A stretch of 13,929 nucleotides of DNA from Nitrosopumilales archaeon (GCA_009665115.1 WJXE01000025.1:1-13929), one strand, 5' to 3'. Positions 6,977 through 13,318 are shown, counted from the stretch's first letter. Translations and numbers: made by a program. The notes: generated by a model from the letters alone, not told the origin.

Positions 6977-7079
6977 GTCCTTTTAAAACATTCTCTAAGG
7001 CTAAACTAATATCAGGCTCATCATCTACTCTTAAGATTCTTCTCTCATCATTAGAAGACGTTGCTGCTATCGCTGGGGT
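6966..7079 (-). pseudogene. response-regulator receiver domain fragment
   Basis: A 37-codon open stretch between TAA codons contains RRILRVDDEPDISLALENVL, the first strand, acidic pocket (DDE) and first helix of a two-component receiver domain (family pattern 'iLvvDDEpdi..al...L'). It ends at TAA 6966-6968, before the phospho-acceptor Asp strand, and has no start codon. It overlaps the 5' end of the MarR-like relic in a different frame. It is therefore a remnant of a longer regulator, not a functional gene. The 'DDEPD' match is strong for so short a stretch. Confidence 0.45.
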
Positions 7080-7244
7080 TTAAAGATCAACTTCGGATTT
7101 GTTGTACGTTAGTCGGGCAATTAGTAGGCTGAACGCAATGGAAGCTCCTCTACCATCATTAGGAAACTCTAACAGAATTATATTATTGCTACGACCATCT
7201 AATACTAGATAATTGAAGTCGTTGTTATAGTTGTTATTACACCT
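7080..7244 (-). pseudogene. unidentified coding relic
   Basis: 54 codons between stops, without a start codon, in the same frame as the receiver fragment. The product begins with an Asn-rich run and then reads LVLDGRSNNIILLEFPNDGR and IAFSLLIARLTYNKSEVDL, which alternates strand-like and helix-like patterns as real proteins do. I cannot assign it. It might be the 3' end of a gene whose 5' part was replaced when the region was rearranged. Weak evidence. Confidence 0.25.
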
Positions 7245-7279
7245 TTACTGTGTCACTAGTTGCTGATTCACTCAATCAC

Positions 7280-7897
7280 TCACTCACCTTTATGAGATAT
7301 CCAAGAAGGCTTCATCCAGTAATCTCTCATCATTTTTGCAACATTTTCAGAAAAATCTTTGTATATGCCAATCCAGCTAATCATACTGCTCTGCCACAAT
7401 GCCATACTACTCATAAATGGGTTATCACCATTCAATCTTTTCTCATAATAGGAACTCCCTTCTCTTGACCCTCCTAATATTGACGTTTCCTCCTGCATAA
7501 TGGTAATCGGGTTCACAGATTGTAGATATTCGTTAATATTTGAAGGTTGCAAACTTATATCCTCGGCCCTTATCGATTCCTTTTTTTGAACATTTGAGAT
7601 TGCCTTCTTCAAATCGTCCTCGTTTATACTTGCTGAATCTTTCCTTTCTGACATAGCATCATAGCTTGACGAATCGAAAACCTCAGGAAGGAATTCATTT
7701 CTAACTTTTGCAGTTGTGGTAGTTGATTGTTCACATTTCAACGATGAATGATCCTGTTTCTCCTCGGCCAATACGTTCTTGGTCTTTTCCTTTGTATCGA
7801 GAGTCTTATTACTCTGACTGTCTTTCTTATTGTTCCTATAATCTTTAGTTGCTGGTCTGATCGGTTTGTTGGGACCTCTTCTTTTCCTTTCTGTCAA
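7280..7897 (-). CDS. 205-aa protein, disordered N-terminus and phasin-like C-terminal helix
   Basis: Residues 1-70 are basic and polar (RKRRGPNKP, many K, N, S, T), surely disordered. Residues 90-125 are mixed charged helix. The distinctive part is the C-terminus: NPFMSSMALWQSSMISWIGI, then YKDFSENVAKMMRDYWMKPSW (about 159-199, split here). A repeated W/Y/F pattern with 'N..KM..YW' recalls the short amphipathic helices of phasins and PHA-synthase subunit PhaE; thaumarchaea can make polyhydroxyalkanoate. This is an analogy from pattern, not an assignment. The start is a TTG at 7897; no ATG lies upstream in frame before a stop, and a TTATATAT box at 28-35 nt supports leaderless use of this TTG. 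No operon partner is visible. Confidence 0.7.
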   Translation of the reverse strand: MTERKRRGPNKPIRPATKDYRNNKKDSQSNKTLDTKEKTKNVLAEEKQDHSSLKCEQSTTTTAKVRNEFLPEVFDSSSYDAMSERKDSASINEDDLKKAISNVQKKESIRAEDISLQPSNINEYLQSVNPITIMQEETSILGGSREGSSYYEKRLNGDNPFMSSMALWQSSMISWIGIYKDFSENVAKMMRDYWMKPSWISHKGE

Positions 7898-7924
7898 ACT
7901 CGTATCCAGCAGGAAACCTAGCAG

Positions 7925-7932
7925 ATATATAA
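7925..7932 (-). promoter_or_regulatory. box A (TTATATAT) for the 205-aa gene
   Basis: Minus-strand TTATATAT lies 28-35 nt before the TTG at 7897. The spacing predicts transcription starting at or very near that codon and decides the otherwise doubtful TTG start. Identical to the box at 2857-2864. Confidence 0.5.
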
Positions 7933-8000
7933 GTTATTCATTAATACTAATTTATATTGCTCTGCCTAACAGGTTGGCTGACGGTAAGTATTGTAATACC

Positions 8001-8170
8001 AAATTTTTTGAAAGGACGATTGAGACTGTAACAGAAGGGTTAAGTCCGAGGTATTTTAGATATCTTTCTAAAATATCAAAAACTAACTCACTGACTCTGG
8101 CAAATTACGTCACCTCTACGAATAGAGAGTAACCCATCACATCGTTACAAAGAGGACACTGCTAGGCCCG
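8001..8170 (+). pseudogene. possible relic of an archaeal tyrosine recombinase N-terminal domain
   Basis: The frame from 8001 gives FERTIETVTEGLSPRYFRYL and then SKISKTNSLTLANYVTSTNR before a TAA at 8130-8132. Shifting one base at the GAGAG before that stop, the reading continues SNPSHRYKEDTARP. The combination 'lSk.N.lTl.dYv....e.npS..Y+.d' resembles the N-terminal SAM-like core-binding domain of thaumarchaeal integrases as I remember them. The catalytic R-H-R-Y domain is absent and there is no proper start. If right, it marks an old integration event near the other decayed genes. The alternative is a chance ORF. Confidence 0.3.
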
Positions 8171-8175
8171 TATAT

Positions 8176-8301
8176 CTACGGAATTATTACCTTATTGCTC
8201 CTACTGTTGGTTGCGACAGCAGTTTCTATCGATTTGTAAACATCTGTATAACTATTATTTGGCCTCATCCTGTCTATTTTTCCGATATGAGAAACAGACA
8301 T
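8176..8301 (-). CDS. possible 41-aa micro-ORF
   Basis: ATG at 8299-8301, TAG at 8176-8178. The peptide (MSVSHIGKIDRMRPNNSYTD, then a helix-like VYKSIETAVATN and a basic tail SRSNKVIIP) is protein-like in composition, but I know no family. There is no Shine-Dalgarno and no clear TATA box. It is the distal member of three same-strand small ORFs (8176-8954). Confidence 0.3.
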   Translation of the reverse strand: MSVSHIGKIDRMRPNNSYTDVYKSIETAVATNSRSNKVIIP

Positions 8302-8379
8302 AGCTACTTAAGAACGACCTGAGAAGCAGACATTCAAATGTAATCGGTTAAGACGACTTCGAATCCAAATTTTTTGCTT

Positions 8380-8511
8380 CTAAAAGTACCACACGTCTGC
8401 CAACAAGTGTTCCTCTACGTCTATGAATTCTAAACCGATTTTATCTGGTTCATCCAGAAAGTCTTCGTTCATCAACTTTGTTTTTGGTTTGAACCTAGCT
8501 GTTCCTATCAT
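8380..8511 (-). CDS. possible 43-aa acidic micro-ORF
   Basis: ATG at 8509-8511, TAG at 8380-8382. It begins MIGTARFKPKTKLMNEDFLD and continues EPDKIGLEFIDVEEHLLADV, an acidic amphipathic pattern unlikely for random DNA. Near the end, the neighbouring frame reads VVLLEAKNLDSKSS to a TAA, so the original product may have been a little longer and be frameshifted at about 8392-8396. It lies 65 nt downstream of the gene with two early TAA codons, on the same strand. Function unknown. Confidence 0.4.
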   Translation of the reverse strand: MIGTARFKPKTKLMNEDFLDEPDKIGLEFIDVEEHLLADVWYF

Positions 8512-8576
8512 TTTTATTTTCTTACACTATGTAGCTAGACTTGATCTTTTACTTCCGTTCCTAGCCTCTTAACCAT

Positions 8577-8954
8577 TTAAGAATCATTTTCTTCTGTGGC
8601 TCGGTTTTTTGTCGAAAAATAATCAACAAAGTCTTTGGAAATGTTGGCTACCTCTGCAAGACGAGCTCGATTGGTTTCGACCTTGTCTTGACTGATCCAG
8701 ATGATATTTCCATCAAGATCGATCTCTAACCTTCTTGATCTCTCAAGATATCTGAGAATCGCGTTTATCTTCACAAGGTTCAAAGTTGGTTGGAGTAACT
8801 TTTGCAAATTTCTGACTTTTGGGTATCCCGATACCTTCTTGATAATGTTTAGGAAAAAGTTTATGTCATCTTCAGTAATCTCGTTTATAGGTCTTACTTT
8901 CTTCTTTTTTGTAAATTTGTTGGATTTGATAATTTATTGTTATATCAATGCCAT
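8577..8954 (-). pseudogene. small winged-helix-like gene with two in-frame TAA codons after the ATG
   Basis: Read from the ATG at 8954, the frame gives M-A-L-I, TAA (8940-8942), Q, TAA (8934-8936), then 118 uninterrupted residues: IIKSNKFTKKKKVRPINEIT, EDDINFFLNIIKKVSGYPKV, RNLQKLLQPTLNLVKINAIL, RYLERSRRLEIDLDGNIIWI, then an acidic tail. Basic N-terminus, three helices and a strand-turn-strand (LEIDLDGNIIWI) suggest a winged-helix DNA-binding fold. The conserved-looking sequence begins right after the second TAA, before any ATG, GTG or TTG; the first such codon is TTG 8807, which would cut the domain in half. Both stops are one C-to-T change from CAA (Gln). It may be a recent pseudogene, or may start elsewhere. 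Confidence 0.6.
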
Positions 8955-9236
8955 TTAAAAAATTATGCAACAAGAAAAACAAAGAATACACTCAGTATTT
9001 AGGTGGAGTGGCTGGCGAAGTTGGGAGACTGACATATAATCAGTCCGATCCATATGCGATACTAATTTAGTCTCTCTTCCATCTTACCAATGCTGCACGC
9101 AATATCATTCCTCCATCAAACGGAAATGCACCTTGCAATCGCTTCTATAGGCCTCTTCAATTACATATATCAATAAATTACACTACAAAGTTACGACAAA
9201 CAGACGAAGAGAAATGTTACGAGGGAGTAAAATAAT
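8955..9236. other. gene-poor stretch
   Basis: I see no supportable gene, RNA or repeat between the winged-helix-like gene and the 46-codon ORF. A GGAGGAATG on the minus strand near 9107 leads only to a few codons. Confidence 0.5.
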
Positions 9237-9377
9237 ATGGCCAGAACCTCGGTGGGATCAAGAACACGAATTGAGCTGTCCGGACCTCGAATACAAACTG
9301 ATAGTATGCAAACACATCTATCCGGTTTCATTTTCGAAAGAACTTCGGCGCAGAATTTTATCCCAAGAGATAGCTAA
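9237..9377 (+). CDS. possible 46-aa leader ORF of the ABC-2 permease
   Basis: ATG at 9237 follows a GAGGGAG Shine-Dalgarno (9221-9227) with good spacing, and the TAA at 9375-9377 is 11 nt before the permease ATG. The peptide (MARTSVGSRTRIELSGPRIQ... ending FIPRDS) is polar and basic, with no ATPase motif. It occupies the place where the ATP-binding subunit gene usually lies. A real small protein or leader peptide is possible, but there is no family match and a chance frame is not excluded. Confidence 0.3.
   Translation: MARTSVGSRTRIELSGPRIQTDSMQTHLSGFIFERTSAQNFIPRDS
9355..9361 (+). promoter_or_regulatory. candidate box A for the permease gene
   Basis: ATTTTAT lies 28-34 nt upstream of the ATG at 9389, a good distance for a near-leaderless transcript. 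If used, the permease is expressed independently of the upstream 46-codon ORF. Confidence 0.35.
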
Positions 9378-9388
9378 ATAGGATCATT

Positions 9389-10204
9389 ATGTCTAGATTA
9401 TGGCAAGATATGCGGAATATGGTAAGTGCAATTAATAGCAATTTTGTAGAAATAATACTTGGCAAATTATATGCCCTTTGGCTTAGAGAATTCAAAGTAT
9501 TTCTAAGAGAGCGTAGTAGGTTAGTAGCATCCATCTTCACTCCACTGCTCTGGCTATTTGTTATTGGTTCTGGTTTTGGTTCCGCCGTACATCCTTCAAC
9601 TGGAGTAGACTATCAAACGTTCATATTTCCTGGTATAATCAGCATGTCTATAATATTTTCGTCTGTATTTTTCGGGTCATATATAATCTGGGACAGAAAG
9701 TTTGATTTTCTTAAAAGTGTCATGGTAGCTCCGGTCGGCAGAAATACTATTTTTGTGGGAAAGACACTAGGCGGCATGACTACTTCTCTAGTAGAAGTAG
9801 TAATACTTTTGACTGTTGGCGCAGCTATCGGAATTCACTTTAGTGCACTTTCTTTAGTCCAGACTATTGCAATTGTACTGCTTCTTTCATTTTCACTAAC
9901 CTCATTAGGTCTTATTATTGGTAGCTATATCGAAAGCCTAGAGGGCTTTCAGTTAATAGTGAGCTTTGTCGTATTTCCACTTTTCTTTTTAAGTGGAGCT
10001 CTTTTTCCATTAAGAAATCTCCCTGGATGGCTCTCTGTTTTGACTACAATAGACCCTGCTACTTACGCTGTGGATGCGCTTAGAAATGCCATATTAGGAA
10101 TTCAAAATTATTCATTCACAACAGATATTGGTATCTTGGTCGCCTATACGATAGGGCTTGGAGTGTTTGGAGGATATTCCTTTGGAAGAATGAAGGCCGT
10201 TTAA
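9389..10204 (+). CDS. ABC-2 type transporter permease (DrrB/NodJ-like), orphan
   Basis: A 271-residue membrane subunit of a class 2 ABC exporter. It begins with a cytoplasmic helix (LYALWLREFKVFLRERSRL, 28-46), followed by six membrane segments at about 47-67, 79-98, 122-150, 155-178, 184-203 and 245-262. Family marks are FIFPGIISMSIIF, the coupling region WDRKFDFLKSVMVAPVGRN, SGALFPLRNLPGWL and DPATYAVDALRNAILG before the last helix. Such permeases form homodimers and need a separate ATPase, usually encoded just upstream; none is in this window. The substrate (drug, lipid or polysaccharide) cannot be deduced. Intact, and length normal for the family. It may use an ATPase encoded elsewhere or be a left-over of a split operon. 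Confidence 0.93.
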   Translation: MSRLWQDMRNMVSAINSNFVEIILGKLYALWLREFKVFLRERSRLVASIFTPLLWLFVIGSGFGSAVHPSTGVDYQTFIFPGIISMSIIFSSVFFGSYIIWDRKFDFLKSVMVAPVGRNTIFVGKTLGGMTTSLVEVVILLTVGAAIGIHFSALSLVQTIAIVLLLSFSLTSLGLIIGSYIESLEGFQLIVSFVVFPLFFLSGALFPLRNLPGWLSVLTTIDPATYAVDALRNAILGIQNYSFTTDIGILVAYTIGLGVFGGYSFGRMKAV

Positions 10205-10491
10205 TTAATGTGCCAGCGACAAGAAGTTCTCCTATATATTGGATATCCTAAGTAATAAGACTACATATTCAATTATGTATAATGTAATGCCAAAGGTGAA
10301 GGATGATTTGTATCAATCACTCGGCTGATCGGGATCATATAATACGTCCATAAGTTCGGTTCATAGCAAGTGAACAATGACTTTGTAGAAGCATTTGACG
10401 CGGTGCGAAGGAAGTGAAGGAGATACGACATCAGAATGTTCTGCACGTATGTTAATTAGCAGCTTACCGAAAATTGGCTGAACGTGTTATT
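10205..10491. other. gene-poor stretch
   Basis: No convincing gene. A 52-codon minus-strand frame (10273-10431) has no supporting signal or recognisable motif. Confidence 0.4.
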
Positions 10492-10620
10492 CTATCGAAG
10501 ACGGTATACTCGTTCTTGCCAACTCTCCAAACAATAATCACCATTTTCTTGAAATATCTCTGCTGCCATATTTTTACACTGATTACATAAAGTAGTATTA
10601 TCAATCCTGTTTGCAATCAT
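10492..10620 (-). CDS. 42-aa Cys-knuckle small protein
   Basis: ATG at 10618-10620, TAG at 10492-10494. The peptide contains LCNQCKNMAAEIFQENGDYC followed by LESWQERVYRLR. A first CxxC knuckle and an aromatic-Cys about 15 residues later recall the tiny CxxC...CxxC zinc-finger proteins common in thaumarchaea; here the fourth ligand position is Ser (C-L-E-S), so only three Cys remain. The start is well supported: minus-strand TTTTATAA lies 26-33 nt upstream, ideal for a leaderless mRNA. It sits 10 nt downstream of a 39-codon ORF on the same strand. The role is unknown; protein or nucleic-acid contact is usual for such knuckles. Confidence 0.6.
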   Translation of the reverse strand: MIANRIDNTTLCNQCKNMAAEIFQENGDYCLESWQERVYRLR

Positions 10621-10629
10621 AATATTCTG

Positions 10630-10749
10630 TCAACTAACTAAGGGGTTATAAAAGTTCAGATTAGGAATGTTTTGACCTAGTGCTACGCATAGATGACCAG
10701 TGCTATGAAATCCTTTCGATCTCAATAATATCCAAAACATGCCAGACAT
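10630..10749 (-). CDS. possible 39-aa ORF with strong Shine-Dalgarno
   Basis: ATG at 10747-10749 is preceded by GGAGGT, seven nt away, the best ribosome-binding match in this part of the window. The product (MSGMFWILLRSKGFHSTGHL, then CVALGQNIPNLNFYNPLVS) ends at TGA 10630-10632, just before the Cys-knuckle gene. It could be an upstream cistron or a 5' remnant of a longer gene. No family is recognised. Confidence 0.3.
   Translation of the reverse strand: MSGMFWILLRSKGFHSTGHLCVALGQNIPNLNFYNPLVS
10646..10653 (-). promoter_or_regulatory. box A (TTTTATAA) for the Cys-knuckle gene
   Basis: Minus-strand TTTTATAA, 26-33 nt before the ATG at 10620. It lies inside the 3' end of the 39-codon ORF. Confidence 0.5.
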
Positions 10750-11205
10750 TTTGTCTACCTCCAATTTCCTGAATATATCATTTGCAAATAGAGCTTTACT
10801 ACTAGGTTACAGGTTATGCATCACACTGACTCGCTATTATCTAGAGAATGGTCGAAAATGTTGAACTACAAATGTATTAGACCGTAATTCACTAAACTTC
10901 GCTAATCTGATCAAAAAAGGAATATCTTGAATTGTTTTCTCTTAATTTTGCTTTCGTCTTACTTTCTTAATTCTTTTTTTAAGCTTGTTTCTTGCTGCTA
11001 TTATCCTCGGGGGTGGTTAGAGAGGTGAATATGCTATATTCAAGGCTACAATGAGAAAGTTCATTAATTGTCAATGGGTAGGTCATTATTATCGTTGAGC
11101 ATATCTCCAAAAGGAAGACATTGAAGAAGCTAACCCGTTATAAAACTGTAAGGTAACCCAGACTGCGAGGTACAGTCGCTGACACTTCTCGGCGACGAAT
11201 ATCTA
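10750..11205. other. gene-poor stretch with a small stem-loop
   Basis: No supportable gene. GTCGC at 11174-11178 can pair with GCGAC at 11193-11197 around a 14-nt loop, just past the 3' end of the minus-strand beta-helix gene, possibly aiding termination or mRNA stability. T-rich runs lie near 10935-10980. A seven-codon ORF behind AGAGGTGA at 11021-11028 is too short to call. Confidence 0.35.
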
Positions 11206-12096
11206 TTATTTTATCTTATTAGAAGAAAAAGTATTCCCTGGTGAGCTGCTGTCTGTAAGCATAGCGATTTTAGAGTTCATAATCACGTTATTATGAACAT
11301 TGTTATTAGAAGAACCAGGTGTAGCATCGATTCCATTTACACTATTTGAAATGGTGTTGTTATAGACTTGATTGTTATGAGACTGAGAAATATGTATCCC
11401 ATTAATTTCATTGTAGATGAAGTTGTTTCTGACAATAGAGTTATACGTATTTCTACTCAGCATTATGCCAGACTTCTCATTATGATATGTTCTATTGTTG
11501 TCAAACAAAATATTGGAGCAATTTACTGAGCATATTATTCCTTCTTGACCATTATCGTGTGCCAGATTATTTCGGATAATTATATCATGGCTTCCTGTGT
11601 GTGGATCGAATCCGTAATTAAGATTGTGGTGACTTTGATTCTTTTCTATTATCATATTGCCTACCCCACTAAGATACGGACCATACCACAGATTGTGAAT
11701 ATTATTACCTCTTAGTATGCTGCCGTCACCTGCATAGTAGTTAAGACCCCCAGCGCCAAGACCAACAAAGGAAGTGTCGAATCCAAGATAAGCGATCTCA
11801 GAATTCACAATGTTCGTAGTACCAGTATCTCCAGGTTCTATTCTGAGATATGGCCTAGGGATTGTTGCATTAGATGTCGTTATTGTGACATAGCTATTAG
11901 TCAATGGATTCCACGACGTGATTTTTACCGAATCAATATTCAAGCTACCAAATACATGTATGGAATTTACATTGCTACTACCAGAGGTGGCTCCCCTTCG
12001 ATTATTGTGGATTCCAGCGGAAGAAGATGAAATTATCTTTAGCCGCCTGGTATCTGTAGAATTAGTATGGAATTTAGAACCTTTGTCAATTGTCAA
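11206..12096 (-). CDS. right-handed beta-helix protein (NosD/AlgG-like), 5' end lost by frameshift
   Basis: The residual 296-codon frame encodes a parallel beta-helix of about 22-residue coils with Asn ladders (NNIHNL, EKNQSHHN, RNNLAHDNGQEG, DNNRTYHNEKSG, RNNFIYNEINGI, YNNTISNSVNGI, HNNVIMNS). The motif YGFDPHTGSHD (D164, P165, H166) matches the DPH motif of mannuronan C5-epimerase AlgG, so a secreted polysaccharide-modifying or surface role is plausible. The frame begins at a TTG that lies inside a 7-bp tandem repeat and aligns with residue ~105 of the paralogue at 13319, which has a signal peptide. The true start is therefore missing. Unless the frameshift is bypassed, this product would not be exported. 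TAA at 11206-11208. Confidence 0.8.
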   Translation of the reverse strand: MTIDKGSKFHTNSTDTRRLKIISSSSAGIHNNRRGATSGSSNVNSIHVFGSLNIDSVKITSWNPLTNSYVTITTSNATIPRPYLRIEPGDTGTTNIVNSEIAYLGFDTSFVGLGAGGLNYYAGDGSILRGNNIHNLWYGPYLSGVGNMIIEKNQSHHNLNYGFDPHTGSHDIIIRNNLAHDNGQEGIICSVNCSNILFDNNRTYHNEKSGIMLSRNTYNSIVRNNFIYNEINGIHISQSHNNQVYNNTISNSVNGIDATPGSSNNNVHNNVIMNSKIAMLTDSSSPGNTFSSNKIK

Positions 12097-12097
12097 T
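12084..12097 (-). repeat. 7-bp tandem duplication that breaks the beta-helix gene
   Basis: Minus strand ATTGACA is present twice in a row. With one copy, the upstream WLLNANLII continues in frame into DKGSKFH, as in the plus-strand paralogue (WLLNAKLVI then AKGATLN). With two, the upstream frame ends at a TGA four bases later. Confidence 0.85.
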
Positions 12098-12218
12098 TAT
12101 AAGATTTGCATTCAACAACCACGATGTACTATCTATAGAACAATTTTTCAATCGTATTTAACACAATGTGGAGAATGAATCCCCTGCTTTGTTTGCGAGA
12201 AAGACTGTAGTTATAACA
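12098..12218 (-). pseudogene. degraded 5' part of the beta-helix gene
   Basis: Frame c contains WLLNANLII just before the duplication, matching WLLNAKLVI of the paralogue. Frame a, further upstream, gives CYNYSLSR and LNTIEK, similar in place to CYTYNPTAR and LTDIYN of the paralogue. Passing from frame a to frame c needs another indel, and stops (TAG, TAA) occur in both. No signal peptide is recovered upstream. The gene has thus suffered at least two frameshifts. Confidence 0.5.
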
Positions 12219-12279
12219 AGGCAATCTTTAGAAGAACATCAGCAAAAAAACAATTAGTTAGTAACTCTAGACCGAGAAA

Positions 12280-12535
12280 AATCCCATATTTGGGAGAAAA
12301 AAGAGGTCTGTATAGTGTGTGGCGAAAGGGTAACTAGGGATGGTACAAAAACCTACTGAAATTTCATGGAATCAATGAAATGGCTTCCTTGAAGATCCGA
12401 GTGCCAATATACCCAAATCAGCTCTAAGAGGAAGAACTAATTAGGATTAAGAATACAAAGAACTAAAAAGCAAAACTAGAAAAACAAGATATAAATAATA
12501 TTCTTGAAGGAGTTAAACGAAAGCCACAAAACTGG
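12280..12535 (+). pseudogene. multiply frameshifted zinc-knuckle protein relic
   Basis: Successive frames give pieces that join into one sensible protein of about 85 residues: SHIWEKKEVCIVCGERVTRD with CxxCG (Cys codons 12309, 12318), KFHGINEMASL, LEDPSANIPKSALRGRT, EELIRIKNTKN, then after a stop KAKLEKQDINNILEGVKRK. At least three frame changes and two stops are needed. The pieces are contiguous and do not overlap by more than a few bases, which is what an old pseudogene shows and chance does not. A zinc ribbon followed by a charged helix suggests nucleic-acid binding. No family name is given. Confidence 0.4.
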
Positions 12536-12553
12536 AACGATTGTGGGGTAACG

Positions 12554-13046
12554 TTGAGTGTGTCTACTGACTACTTATCGAAATTTCAGAGCCGCTTGTG
12601 AACGGTAGTTGGAGAAACTAAAAAATAGTGGATTGAAATACGGGAGCTTTGACTCAGTCCAAGCCCGTATATCTGCGGATATAGAAGTAGACTCTTTTCT
12701 TTGTCAGATGATAGGAACTGTTGATTCTCTCCTCTTTAAGATTAATGGTAAATTTCGATTAGGCATACCAATTGATCGAGTCGAAATAGACAATGTACAG
12801 TGGTCTATCTGCAGAGACTACAAGAATCGAATTGTTGGCTGATTTAGATATGGCAAGTCAACATGGAAATTGGTATCGGATGATAAAGCAACTAAAAAAT
12901 TATTCGTTGCACGATTCTTTAATTTCATCACAGATTCTTGAATTAGTACCAGATTTAAGACCCGAATAAAAATAATTCCTTATTTTGAGCAGTCTCTTAA
13001 CCAACTCATGAAATTAATCGACTATACTAAAATGAAAGAATACTGA
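12554..13046 (+). pseudogene. HEPN-like protein relic, three frames
   Basis: The first frame reads GLKYGSFDSVQARISADIEV, DSFLCQMIGTVDSLLFKING and GIPIDRVEIDNVQ (12609-12842), preceded by a TAG and the open stretch YRNFRAACER. A second frame gives LLADLDMASQHGNWYRM and IKQLKNYSLHDSL up to TAA 12967-12969. A third gives IIPYFEQSLNQLMKLIDYTK up to TGA 13044-13046. All-helical pattern and the element [KR]NYSLH (Lys 12895-12897, His 12910-12912) resemble the Rx4-6H catalytic motif of HEPN RNases, with Arg replaced by Lys here. Two frameshifts and one nonsense codon make it non-functional. No nucleotidyltransferase (MNT) partner is nearby. Confidence 0.5.
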
Positions 13047-13086
13047 CCACAGAATAGAAACAGGACATGAAGTAAGAGGGCAAAGC

Positions 13087-13102
13087 AAAAGTGGACACTT
13101 TT
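13087..13102. repeat. perfect 7-bp inverted repeat
   Basis: AAAAGTG, two bases, CACTTTT. It could be a dimeric regulator's operator or an insertion-sequence end, though no flanking duplication or transposase is seen. It lies about 200 bp upstream of the secreted beta-helix gene. Confidence 0.4.
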
Positions 13103-13283
13103 CAGAACTTCCCAATCAGGTCATCTCTTCTTTTTCGTTTCATTCCGATATCGTCAACGAGGTCTTGTCATGAATGCAAACACTCCTTTTTGTTGCTTCT
13201 GGTACAGCTGTCTAAATGTCAATCTTATTCGTAATGATATAGGCATATGCTATGACTGATTCTTAGTCAACAATTCCTAACAG

Positions 13284-13292
13284 TATATTATA
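13284..13292 (+). promoter_or_regulatory. box A for the plus-strand beta-helix gene
   Basis: TATATTATA lies 27-35 nt before the GTG at 13319, the position expected for a leaderless archaeal transcript, and supports GTG as the start. Confidence 0.5.
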
Positions 13293-13318
13293 CCCATATC
13301 CATCTTTTCTTTTTGGAT

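Larger units (their letters stand above)
13047..13318. other. intergenic region with a palindrome
   Basis: No gene. It carries the palindrome at 13087-13102 and the box A at 13284-13292. Confidence 0.5.

Noticed and set aside
10273..10431. 52-codon minus-strand ORF.
   Set aside because: No start signal, promoter or motif; length is within chance for this region.
10739..10864. 41-codon plus-strand ORF starting MPDILSTSNF.
   Set aside because: Antisense to the SD-led 39-codon ORF for its first bases and without its own ribosome-binding site or motif.
12609..12842. 77-codon ORF as an intact gene.
   Set aside because: It starts at a TTG right after a TAG, and the protein clearly continues in two other frames downstream; treated as part of the HEPN-like relic.
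13087..13102. Palindrome as an insertion-sequence end.
   Set aside because: No matching copy, target duplication or transposase in the window; kept only as an inverted repeat.
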